Shown here one piece after another: positions 7,602 through 15,714 of a DNA stretch of 16,320 bases; within the stretch, counting starts at the first letter, position 1, and each line of letters begins with the position of its first letter. This stretch comes from Betaproteobacteria bacterium. GTDB lineage: Bacteria > Pseudomonadota > Gammaproteobacteria > Burkholderiales > Casimicrobiaceae. The position numbers and the translations under genes are program-made. Below the pieces are notes generated by a model. It searched no databases. It saw nothing but the letters and a program-made list of their open reading frames with translations, and had not been told where the DNA came from. The stretch lies in contig VBCZ01000392.1 in assembly GCA_005889025.1 (NCBI GenBank), forward strand, positions 1 to 16,320. The letters run 5' to 3'.

Positions 7602-8548
7602 CACAGGCCCGCGGTATCCGCGCCCACCCGGACCACCGTGCGCCCGCGGTCCATTCCCTTGAGAAAGGCGTCGAAGTGCGTCGGCAGGTCGGCGAAGTCG
7701 ATGGTGATCACCTTGGATTGGACGCGCGATGGCCGCCACTCATTGGCCAGCCGGTCCCACAGCTTTTGCCGTAGCGGCATCGGAACTTCGGCGCTGTTGA
7801 CGCCGAGCAGATGAACACCGCGCAGAATGAAGGGCATTACCGTCGTCATGAGCTTGGCGTCGGCCGCGAGCCCCACGCTGGCGACAGTACCCCCCTGCTT
7901 CATGGTCGACAGCATCCACGACAATACTTCGCCGCCGAGGTTATCGATCGCGCCTGCCCACATCGACCGGTCCAGTGGGCGGATCTTGGAAAAGTCGATG
8001 CTCTGTGTCATCGCCACCACGTGATAGCCAAGCTTGGAGAGGATGTCGATGGCCACGCTGCCCACGCCGCCGGTGGCGCCGTCGACGATCACCGGGCCGC
8101 TGCGCGGCGTGAGGCCGTTGTGCTGCATCAACTCGATAGCCTGCGCCGCGGTGAAGCCGGCGGTGCCCAGCGTCATTGCCTCGAACGCGGTCATGTTGGG
8201 CGAACGCCTGACCACCCAGTCCGGCGGAACGCGAACGTATTCCGCATAGCCGCCGTGGTGCGCAACGCCCAGGTCGTAGGCATGGACGATGACCTTATCG
8301 CCGTGCTTGAACCGCGGATCGGACGACGTGTCGACGGTGCCGGCCATATCGATGCCCGCCACGGTGGGGTACTTGCGCATGATCTTGCCGGCGCCGTTGT
8401 AGGACAGGGCATCCTTGTAGTTGATCGTCGAGTACTTGGTCTTGACGACAACGTCGCCGGGATCGAGCTCGTCCAGCGACATTTCGACAAAACGGCTGGA
8501 GACGTTGTTGTCCTCTTGGAACGTCCGGTAGGCCTTGAATTTCTGCAC
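7601..8548 (-). CDS. acuI: Acryloyl-CoA reductase-like oxidoreductase (AcuI/YhdH family of MDR enzymes)
   Basis: A 315-residue medium-chain dehydrogenase/reductase of the YhdH/YhfP family, whose characterised member AcuI reduces acryloyl-CoA to propionyl-CoA with NADPH. The catalytic GroES-like half shows STINYKDALSYNGAGKIMRKYP (40-61) and PGIDxAG-like VAGIDMAGTV (63-72). The Rossmann half shows VDGATGGVGSVA (155-166), WAGAIDNLGGEVL (197-209) and TTVMPFILRGVHLLGV (235-250). The GTG at 8546-8548 is chosen because GGAGG (8556-8560) sits 7 nt upstream and MQKFKAY aligns with family starts; the longer open frame merely reads into zapE. Between YHVVAMT (175-181) and KIRPLD the family's YLKxLGA segment, about 20 residues, is absent, in frame. 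That segment helps bind the adenine-ribose phosphate, so cofactor use may be altered. It sits 26 nt after zapE and before prpE. Confidence 0.88.
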   Translation of the reverse strand: MQKFKAYRTFQEDNNVSSRFVEMSLDELDPGDVVVKTKYSTINYKDALSYNGAGKIMRKYPTVAGIDMAGTVDTSSDPRFKHGDKVIVHAYDLGVAHHGGYAEYVRVPPDWVVRRSPNMTAFEAMTLGTAGFTAAQAIELMQHNGLTPRSGPVIVDGATGGVGSVAIDILSKLGYHVVAMTQSIDFSKIRPLDRSMWAGAIDNLGGEVLSWMLSTMKQGGTVASVGLAADAKLMTTVMPFILRGVHLLGVNSAEVPMPLRQKLWDRLANEWRPSRVQSKVITIDFADLPTHFDAFLKGMDRGRTVVRVGADTAGL

Positions 8549-8574
8549 GGGTTTCCCTCCTGGGTCCTTGAATG

Positions 8575-9729
8575 TCAGGCCGCCATCGCCGGCGCGGCGG
8601 ATGTCTCCCCTGCCTGGTGCGGCAGGGACATGTATTCGTGGGTGCGCATTTCGATCAGACGGCTCACGGTCCGCGGGAATTCCCGGCTGTTGGGTCCCTC
8701 GCGGTAGAGCTCTTCTACCGGCACCGACGCCGACAGCAGCAACTTTACCCGATGATCGTAGAGAACGTCGACGAGCCAGGTAAAACGCCGCGCCGCATTC
8801 GCCATTTCGGGCATCAACCGGGGAACGTCCGATACGATGACGACCGCGAACCGGCGCGCGAGCTCGAGATAGTCGATCTGCGAACGCGGCCCTTCGCATA
8901 AGGTCGCGAAGTCGAACCAGATCACGCTACCCGCGCGTTTCTTCGCCTTGAGAGTGCGCGACTCGATGCTGATCTTCGGATCTTCGTCGGGCCCTACGCG
9001 CATGCGGTCGAACCTCGCCGCAAGCTCGGCGTTGGCCGCGCCCGGCGCAGCCGTGTAGTAGCACGCCGCGTACTCCAACTCGCGCAGCCGGTAATCGGTT
9101 CCGCCGTCGACCTGCACTATATCGAGCCATTCCTTGATCAGCTCGATGGTCGGCAGCAGCTTCTGCCGCTGCAGGCCGTCCGGATACAAGTCATCGGGCC
9201 GATAGTTCGAGGTCATCACAAATACGACACCAGAGTCAAAAAGTGCCGTCAAGAGCCGTCCCAGGATCATCGCATCGGCGACGTCGGAGACGTGAAACTC
9301 GTCGAAACAGACGAGTCGATAGCGGCGGGCGATTCTGGCAGCAAGCTTCGCCAACGGATCTTCCTCTCCCTTGAGCGTGCGCAGCTCTTCGTGAACGCCT
9401 TTCATGAAGGCGTGAAAATGCACCCGAGTCTTGCGCCGCAGCGGGACCGCGGCCGAGAATGCGTCCATCAGAAAGCTCTTGCCTCGTCCGACGCCTCCCC
9501 ACAGATATATGCCGCGCGGCGGCACCGGCGGATCGAACCACCGCCGCAACAGCGAGCGGCGCGCTCTGACGAACGAGATGAACTCGTCGTGAAGGCGCTG
9601 AAGCCGGTCGAGCGCGCGGACTTGCGCCGCATCGAGCAAGATATTGCGCCGATGCAGCTCGGGCCGCAGATAATCGAGCAGCGCGCCGTGCGGGTGGTCG
9701 GGAAAATCGCGTGTGGTGGCGTCGTACAT
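8575..9729 (-). CDS. zapE: Cell division protein ZapE (AFG1-family AAA-type ATPase)
   Basis: A 384-residue P-loop ATPase of the AFG1/ZapE family; in Escherichia coli ZapE acts at the Z-ring during constriction, and the mitochondrial relative Afg1 assists turnover of respiratory-chain subunits. Walker A is GGVGRGKS at 78-85, preceded by the family signature PPRGIYLWG. HFHAFMKGVHEEL lies at 104-116, Walker B is LVCFDEF at 139-145, and the sensor asparagine is in VMTSNYRPDDLYPDGLQR. Length matches E. coli ZapE (375). The start may be the ATG at 9727-9729 or the TTG directly before it; neither has a clear ribosome site. It follows lpdA by 37 nt, so it is probably co-transcribed with the sucAB-lpdA cluster. 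Confidence 0.95.
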   Translation of the reverse strand: MYDATTRDFPDHPHGALLDYLRPELHRRNILLDAAQVRALDRLQRLHDEFISFVRARRSLLRRWFDPPVPPRGIYLWGGVGRGKSFLMDAFSAAVPLRRKTRVHFHAFMKGVHEELRTLKGEEDPLAKLAARIARRYRLVCFDEFHVSDVADAMILGRLLTALFDSGVVFVMTSNYRPDDLYPDGLQRQKLLPTIELIKEWLDIVQVDGGTDYRLRELEYAACYYTAAPGAANAELAARFDRMRVGPDEDPKISIESRTLKAKKRAGSVIWFDFATLCEGPRSQIDYLELARRFAVVIVSDVPRLMPEMANAARRFTWLVDVLYDHRVKLLLSASVPVEELYREGPNSREFPRTVSRLIEMRTHEYMSLPHQAGETSAAPAMAA

Positions 9730-9766
9730 CAAGCGGCGGACATGAACGGCCGATTTGCCCCGCAGC

Positions 9767-11191
9767 TTAGTAATTCAGCGAACGCTTGTCGACCGCAAGC
9801 GCCGCCTCCTTGGTTGCCTCTGAGAGCGAAGGATGCGCGTGGCAGATCCGCGCCAGGTCCTCGCTGGCAGCGCCGAACTCCATCGCCACGACACCCTCGG
9901 CGATCAGCTCGGACACCAACGGGCCGATCGCGTGCATGCCCAGGATGCGATCGGTCTTGGCATCGGCCAGGAGCTTGACGCAGCCGCTGGTATCGCCGAG
10001 GGCCCGGGCGCGCCCATTGGCGGCAAAAGGAAACGTCCCCGCGCGGTACGCCACGCCGGCGGCCTTGAGCTGCTGCTCGGTTTGCCCGACCCAGGCGATT
10101 TCCGGCGACGTGTAGATGACCCACGGGACCGTGTTGAAATCGACGTGTCCGTGCTGTCCCGCGATGCGCTCGGCCACCGCGACGCCCTCCTCCTCCGCCT
10201 TGTGCGCGAGCATCGGCCCGCGTACCACGTCGCCTATGGCCCATACCTGCGCCAGGTTGGTCCTGCAATCGTCGTCGACCGTGACGAATCCGCGCTCATC
10301 CAGCGCGAGCCCGACCGCTTCGACACCGAGCCCGGCCGTGCGCGGCACGCGTCCGATGGACACGATCAGCTTGTCGAAGGTCGCCGACACCGCCTTTCCG
10401 GCGGCGTCGGAATAGTCGACAACGACATTTGCGCCTGCGCGAACAGCGGTGATCTTCACGCCGAGCTCGATCGTCAGCCCCTGCTTGCCAAAAAGCTTCC
10501 ATGCTTCCTTGGCGACCTGTTCGTCGGCGGCGCCGAGGAATGCAGGCAGCGCCTCGAGCACCGTCACTTTCGCCACCAGGCGGCGCCAGACGCTGCCCAT
10601 TTCCAGGCCGACCACGCCCGCACCGATGACTCCCAGCGACGCAGGAACCTCGGACATCGCGAGCGCTCCGTCGTTGTCGAGAATCTGCTTGTTGTCGAAT
10701 GCCGTGCCGGGCAGCGCACGCGGCTTCGAGCCGGTGGCGACGATGACATGTTTGGCCACGAGCTCAGCCGGCTTGTCGCCGCGCACGCTCAAGCGCCAGC
10801 CGCCGTCATCGCTGCCGGCGAAGCTGCCGACGCCGTTGTAGAACGCGACTTTGTTTTTCTTGAACAGATAAACAATGCCGTCGTTGTTCTGGCGCACGAC
10901 CTTAGCCTTGCGCGCGAGCATCTGCTTCAAGTTGAGCGCGATCTCCTTGACTTCGATGCCGTGCTCGGCAAACGCGTGCGATGCGTGCTCGTAGTTCTCC
11001 GACGATTGCAACAGGGCCTTGGATGGGATACAGCCAACGTTGGTGCAGGTGCCGCCCGGCGCAGGCTTGCCGTCTGCCGTCTTCCAGTCGTCGATGCACG
11101 CGGTTTTCATGCCGAGCTGCGCCGCGCGTATCGCCGCGATGTAGCCGCCGGGGCCGGCGCCTATCACAACGACATCAAAATTTTCCGGCAT
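9767..11191 (-). CDS. lpdA: Dihydrolipoyl dehydrogenase (E3 subunit)
   Basis: A 474-residue flavoprotein that reoxidises the dihydrolipoyl arm of E2 and passes electrons to NAD+. FAD-binding GAGPGGY is at 11-17, the redox-active disulfide is Cys49/Cys54 in GGTCTNVGCIPSKALL, and the NAD-binding fold is GVIGAGVVGLEMGS at 187-200. The second FAD motif is VWAIGDVVRGPMLAHKAEEEG, and the C-terminal dimer-interface pair is His453/Glu458 in HAHPSLSE. All catalytic residues are present and the length is typical. The ATG at 11189-11191 gives the standard N-terminus MPENFDVVVIGAGPGG; only a weak purine stretch precedes it. A 181-bp gap with a palindromic repeat separates it from sucB, so expression relative to sucAB may be modulated there. 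Confidence 0.97.
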   Translation of the reverse strand: MPENFDVVVIGAGPGGYIAAIRAAQLGMKTACIDDWKTADGKPAPGGTCTNVGCIPSKALLQSSENYEHASHAFAEHGIEVKEIALNLKQMLARKAKVVRQNNDGIVYLFKKNKVAFYNGVGSFAGSDDGGWRLSVRGDKPAELVAKHVIVATGSKPRALPGTAFDNKQILDNDGALAMSEVPASLGVIGAGVVGLEMGSVWRRLVAKVTVLEALPAFLGAADEQVAKEAWKLFGKQGLTIELGVKITAVRAGANVVVDYSDAAGKAVSATFDKLIVSIGRVPRTAGLGVEAVGLALDERGFVTVDDDCRTNLAQVWAIGDVVRGPMLAHKAEEEGVAVAERIAGQHGHVDFNTVPWVIYTSPEIAWVGQTEQQLKAAGVAYRAGTFPFAANGRARALGDTSGCVKLLADAKTDRILGMHAIGPLVSELIAEGVVAMEFGAASEDLARICHAHPSLSEATKEAALAVDKRSLNY

Positions 11192-11241
11192 CTTTGTCGA
11201 TTGCGCTTAAATTCTTCCACTCTGTCCCAAATGCGAGGTCC

Positions 11242-11374
11242 AGGCGCGTAACAAGCGGCCCGGATGCAAGGCGCCGCGAGCGAGGAGGCGAGATCGTACA
11301 GCTGAGTACAGCGAGCCTCCGAGACTCAGTCGCCAAATGAGGCAACGCAGCAGTCGGGCCGCGCAGTAGCGCCT
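11242..11374. repeat. Long imperfect palindrome, probably a dispersed intergenic repeat
   Basis: The gap between sucB and lpdA folds back on itself. AGGCGC (11242-11247) pairs with GCGCCT (11369-11374), GCGGCCCG (11255-11262) with CGGGCCGC (11355-11362), GGAGGC (11284-11289) with GCCTCC (11315-11320), and GTAC (11296-11299) with GTAC (11306-11309) around a 6-nt centre. The arms differ by an insertion of about a dozen bases in the right arm. One end runs into the sucB stop codon (11373-11375). No protein-coding signal is present. The layout resembles REP/BIME- or MITE-like intergenic elements that affect mRNA ends between operon genes. Whether it recurs in the genome cannot be seen here. Confidence 0.6.
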
Positions 11375-12662
11375 AAAGATCAAGAAGCATGCGCGCCGGA
11401 TCCTCAAGCGCTTCCTTGATTGCGACGAGCGACAGCACCGCCTCACGCCCGTCGATGATCCGGTGATCGTACGACTGGGCGAGATAGTTCATCGGTCGGA
11501 TCACCATCTGGCCGTTCTCGACTACGGCGCGGTCCTTGGTCGCGTGAATGCCCAGGATCGCCGACTGGGGCGGATCGATGATGGGCGTCGACAGCATCGA
11601 GCCGAACACGCCGCCATTCGAGATCGTATACGTTCCGCCGGTCAGCTCCTCTACCTTGAGCTTGCCCTCCTGCGCGCGCTTGCCGAAGTCCGCGATCTGC
11701 TTTTCTATTTCCGCGATGGTGAGCTGATCCGCGTCGCGCACGATCGGAACGACCAGCCCGCGCGGGCTGCCGACCGCGATGCCTATGTCGAAATAACCGT
11801 GATAGATGATGTCGCTGCCGTCGATCGACGCGTTGACGATGGGGAATTTTTTTAATGCATGGACCGCCGCCTTGACGAAGAATCCCATGAACCCCAGCTT
11901 GACGCCGTGCTCCTTTTCGAAGCGATCCTTGTAGCGGCTGCGAAGCTCGATGATCGGCGCCATGTTCACTTCGTTGAACGTGGTGAGGATCGCGGCGGTC
12001 GATTGCGACTGCACCAGTCGCTCGGCGACACGCTGGCGCAACCGCGACATCGGAACACGCTGCTCGGCCCGCGCGCCGAGATTCGCAGGAAGCTGGACGG
12101 AAGGAAGAGGCTCAGGCCGCGGCGCCTCGGCCGCGGGCTGCGCCACGGGCCTCGCGCTGCTGCCTTTCGATTCCGGCGCCGACTGCACGTCGGCCTTGGT
12201 GATCCGCCCTCCGCGGCCCGTCCCCGTCACGTCGGCCGCAGCTATATTCTGCTCGGCCATCATCTTGCGCGCGGCAGGAAGCGCCGTTGCCGCCGCTGGC
12301 GCGCTCGCCGGCGGCGCCGCTGCGCTGGACGGGCGGGCGGTCGACGCTGAGGCAGGTGCCGATGCGCCGGACGGGCGTGAGGTCGACGCCGGTGAAGCAG
12401 GTGCCGCGGCCGGCGCGCCCTTGCCCTCGGTGTCGATCACCGCGATCACTTCGCCTGCGGTCACCGTCGAGCCGTCGCCTTTGCGAATTTCGGTCAACAC
12501 GCCGGAGTCCGGCGCCGGCAGCTCGAGCACCACCTTGTCGGTCTCGACGTCGACCAGGTTCTCGTCGCGCCTGACTGGGTCCCCGGCTTTCTTGTGCCAG
12601 TTGACCAGGGTCGCTTCAGCGACGGACTCGGGTAACACCGGGACTTTCACTTCCATGCGCAT
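11373..12662 (-). CDS. sucB: Dihydrolipoamide succinyltransferase (E2 of 2-oxoglutarate dehydrogenase)
   Basis: A 429-residue E2 subunit that accepts the succinyl group on a lipoyl arm and transfers it to CoA, forming the core of the complex. A single lipoyl domain (about 3-77) carries the lipoylated Lys43 in VETDKVVLE. A long Ala/Pro/Ser-rich linker follows (82-127), then the E1/E3-binding domain (LPAARKMMAEQNI to GRITKADV, 128-159) and the catalytic domain from about 198. The latter has His400 and Asp404 in SYDHRIIDG and GGVFGSMLSTPIIDPPQSAILG at 350-371. The start at 12660-12662 has AGAG 5 nt upstream; the ATG two codons later is a close alternative. The linker contains a diverged tandem DNA repeat at about 12327-12413. 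It lies 55 nt downstream of sucA. Confidence 0.97.
   Translation of the reverse strand: MRMEVKVPVLPESVAEATLVNWHKKAGDPVRRDENLVDVETDKVVLELPAPDSGVLTEIRKGDGSTVTAGEVIAVIDTEGKGAPAAAPASPASTSRPSGASAPASASTARPSSAAAPPASAPAAATALPAARKMMAEQNIAAADVTGTGRGGRITKADVQSAPESKGSSARPVAQPAAEAPRPEPLPSVQLPANLGARAEQRVPMSRLRQRVAERLVQSQSTAAILTTFNEVNMAPIIELRSRYKDRFEKEHGVKLGFMGFFVKAAVHALKKFPIVNASIDGSDIIYHGYFDIGIAVGSPRGLVVPIVRDADQLTIAEIEKQIADFGKRAQEGKLKVEELTGGTYTISNGGVFGSMLSTPIIDPPQSAILGIHATKDRAVVENGQMVIRPMNYLAQSYDHRIIDGREAVLSLVAIKEALEDPARMLLDL
12327..12413 (-). repeat. Diverged tandem repeat in the sucB linker
   Basis: Two adjacent copies of about 42-45 bp begin with GGACGGGCG at 12327 and 12369 and share GGTCGACGC and GCAGGTGCC blocks. 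They encode Ala/Ser/Pro-rich segments (STARPSS and STSRPSG among them) of the flexible linker between the lipoyl and peripheral-subunit-binding domains. The length difference is a multiple of three, so the frame is kept. Such duplication is common in E2 linkers. Confidence 0.5.
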
Positions 12663-12717
12663 GAATTCTCTTTGGGCTTTTCTTCAGTCAGTGCGAACCC
12701 CGCGACAGGAGTCGACT

Positions 12718-15566
12718 TCAATGCGTGATGACCATTTCGCCGGACCTGAGCTCGGCGGCGAACGCATCCTCGAGCAATTGCTTCTGCTGCTCCAAATGCT
12801 TGGAGGCGTAGCCCACTGCCGGCGACGCCGAAATCGGCCTGCCAGCGTATGCCAGGACCTGATTATCGGCGATGTCGGCGCGCATGTACGCACGCAGCCG
12901 GTACCAGGCGCTCTGGTTCTGCGGCTCTTCCTGACACCATACGACTTCACGAGCGTTCGGAAACTTGCCGACCTCGGCGGTAAAAGTGGCGTGGGGAAAA
13001 GGATATTGCTGCTCCAGCCTGACAATGGCTATATCGCCGACCCTGTTGTCGCGCCGGTAAGCGGCGAGGTCGTAGTAAACCTTGCCGCTGCACACGATCA
13101 CCCGACGCACGCCGGCCGCGTCGAGCGGGTCGCACTCGCCGATGACGGTGTGGAAATGACCTTCGGCAAGATCCTTCAGCGTCGATACCGCTTGCTTGTG
13201 CCGCAACAGGCTCTTCGGGCTCATGACGATCAGCGGCTTGCGGAAGTCGCGCACCATTTGCCGCCGCAACAGATGGAATATTTGCGCCGGCGTCGTCGGG
13301 ACGCAGACCTGCATATTGTGCTCGGCGCACAACTGTAGATAGCGCTCCGGCCGCGCCGATGAGTGCTCGGGGCCCTGCCCTTCGTAGCCGTGCGGCAAGA
13401 GCAGCGTCAACCCGCACACGCGCCCCATTTCACTTCGCCGGCGGCAATGAATTGATCGATGACGACCTGCGCCCCGTTGGCGAAGTCGCCGAACTGCGCC
13501 TCCCAGACGACCAGCCGGTTCGGATCCGACGTCGAGTAGCCGTATTCGAAACCGAGGACGGCTTCCTCCGACAGCACCGAGTCGATGATCTCGAAGTCGG
13601 GCTGGCCTTCCTTGACGTGCTGCAGCGGAATCCACGTACCCGAGTCCCATCTTTCGCGATTCTGATCATGCAGCACGGCATGACGATGCGAGAACGTCCC
13701 GCGTCCCGCATCCTGACCGGACAAACGAACGCTATAGCCTTCATTGAGCAGGGCAGCGTATGCCAGCGTCTCGCCCATCCCCCAATCGAGCGGCATTTCG
13801 CCGTCGCCCATGGCGCGGCGATCGGCGATGACCTTTTCGACCCGCGGATGCAGCTTGAAGTCCGCCGGCACTTCGGTGATCTTCCGGCAAAGCTCCCTCA
13901 ACTGCTTCACGGGCACGGCGGTGCTGGCGGTGTCGGTCCAATGCTTTCCGACAAACTTCGCCCAGTCCACCGCGAACGGCGGCTTGTAGTTGGACAGGAT
14001 GGTCGTATTGGTGTGGTAGCCCTTGTCCATCGCGGCGCGATACGTGACGATCATCGCTTCGGCTTCCTCGGCCGTAATCACACTTTCCGAAACAAGCCTC
14101 TGGGCGTACAGCGCGCGGGTGCCGGGATGCTCGCGGATCCGCTTGTACATCAGCGGCTGGGTGATCATGGGCTCGTCGGCCTCGTTGTGGCCCTGCCGGC
14201 GGAAGCACACGAGATCGACGAAGACGTCCTTGTGGAACTTCTGCCGGTACTCCATGGCGATCTCGACCGCGAGCAGGCACGCCTCGGGATCGTCGCCATT
14301 GACGTGGAATATCGGCGCTTCGACCATTTTTGCGACATCGGTGCAATACAGCGTTCCCCGCGTATCGCGCGGGTCCGACGTCGTGAAACCGATCTGGTTA
14401 TTGATGACGAGATGGATCGTGCCTCCGGTCTTGAACCCGCGCGTCTGCGAAAGATTGAGGGTCTCCTGCACGACACCTTGCGCTGCGATCGCCGCGTCGC
14501 CGTGGAGCAGCACCGGCAGCACCTGATCGCGCGTCGCATCGTGGCGCCGGTGCTGGCGCGCGCGCACCGAGCCCTCGACGACCGGATCGACGATCTCGAG
14601 GTGCGACGGGTTGAATGCAAGGGTCAGGTGCATCGGCCCGCCGGATGTGACGACGTCCGACGAAAATCCCTGGTGGTATTTGACGTCGCCGGCGGAGAGG
14701 TCGCCCGAGTGTTTGCCCTCGAACTCCGCGAACAGATCCTTGGGCATCTTGCCGAGCGTGTTGACCAGGACGTTCAATCGCGCCCGATGCGCCATGCCGA
14801 TGACCGTCTCCTGCACGCCTGCGGCGCCTGCCTTCTGGATCAGGTGGTCGAGCATGGGAATCATCGACTCGCCGCCCTCGCCTGAAAATCGCTTCTGCCC
14901 GACGTAGCGCGTATGGAGATAACGCTCCAGCGTCTCCGCGGCGGTCAGCCGCTCGAGGATGTGCTTGCGAAATTCCGGCGGATAGCTCGGACGCGCGCGC
15001 ACCGGCTCCAATCGCTCCTGGATGAACCGCTTCTGAGGCGTGTCGGCCATATACATGTATTCGGCGCCGAAGGTGCGGCAATACGTCTCCTGCAGCGCCG
15101 CGATCAGGTCGCGCAGGCGCATGCGATTGCCGCCGTTCGGCGCTCCCCTGAACGACCCGATGTCGAACTCAGTGTCGAAATCGGCTTCGGAAAAACCGTA
15201 GGTATTGATGTCGAGATCCGCGATGTAAGGGCGCTCCGCGCGCCGCAGCGGGTCGAGATCGTCGTAGAACACACCTAGCGTGCAGAACTGGCTGATCAGT
15301 CGCAGCGTCAGCACCTGCTTGTGCATTGCTGCGGCATCGATCATGCCGCCGGCAAGCTTGCGGTTCTTGACCAGCTGGATGAACGAGTCGATGACCGGCG
15401 CATGAGCGACGTCGCGTGCATCGCCGCGCAGCGTGTCGAAATACGCGCGCCAATCCGCGCTCACCGCGGCCGGGTCGGCCAAGTACGTCTCGTACTGCGC
15501 CTCGATAAAAGGCGCGTTCCCGCCGAACAGCGTGCTCGACCGGGCAAATTCCTGCATGGTGCTCAT
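12718..15566 (-). CDS. sucA: 2-oxoglutarate dehydrogenase E1 (SucA/OdhA), interrupted by one frameshift
   Basis: The thiamine-diphosphate-dependent E1 subunit, decarboxylating 2-oxoglutarate and succinylating the E2 lipoyl arm. As read it is in two frames. The first (15566 to 13407) covers residues 1-719 and ends in 12 nt of out-of-frame sequence and a TGA. The second continues to the stop at 12718 with GLTLLLPHGYEGQGPEHSSARPERYLQL and the rest of the C-terminal domain. Restoring one base at the G run near 13423-13426 gives KWGRVCGLTLLLPHGYEG, exactly the family sequence, and a protein of about 949 residues (E. coli 933). Visible motifs are FGGNAPFIEAQYE at 14-26, KRFSGEGGESMIPMLD (225-240), GMAHRARLNVLVN (257-269) and the ThDP region LLHGDAAIAAQGVVQETLNLS (353-373). 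The start ATG has AAGGA 8 nt upstream. Either a base-calling or assembly slip, or a genuine lesion; I favour the slip because the rest is intact. Confidence 0.95.
13423..13426 (-). other. Frameshift site in sucA
   Basis: The minus strand reads AAA TGG GG then CGC GTG TGC. One base is missing from the codon after TGG, most simply from a G run that should be five rather than four. Upstream of this point the conserved frame ends in VKWG, downstream it resumes with RVCGLTLLLPHG. Confidence 0.85.
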
Positions 15567-15714
15567 GGCTTCAATCCTTTTTGGCGCGCGCGCACGCCGC
15601 GCGATTCATTCGCTCCCTCGCTCTCGATGGGAGGATCAGGGTGGGAGTGTGCAAGCGGAGATCACATTCAAGCTACCCTATGGGATCGTATCTGCATCGA
15701 TGCAAGCCGCGTCG
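15567..15714 (-). other. Intergenic gap between gltA and sucA
   Basis: This 148-bp gap holds the sucA ribosome site (AAGGA at 15575-15579) and a perfect 12-bp palindrome TGCATCGATGCA at 15693-15704, just after the gltA stop. Promoter-like hexamers near the palindrome are too weak to call. No terminator with a T tract is visible, so read-through from gltA into sucA is possible. Confidence 0.4.

Noticed and set aside
8549..8899. N-terminal extension of the reductase frame into zapE
   Set aside because: It overlaps zapE coding sequence out of frame, and a GTG with a strong GGAGG site marks the start at 8548.
9833..11251. 472-codon plus-strand frame opposite lpdA, and similar long frames opposite sucA, sucB, prpE and the asparaginase
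   Set aside because: All mirror recognised minus-strand genes and show no motif or ribosome site of their own.
13427..13650. Separate start for the second sucA fragment
   Set aside because: The first part of this frame is out-of-frame sequence of the upstream sucA fragment; homology begins only at the frameshift point, so it is one gene.
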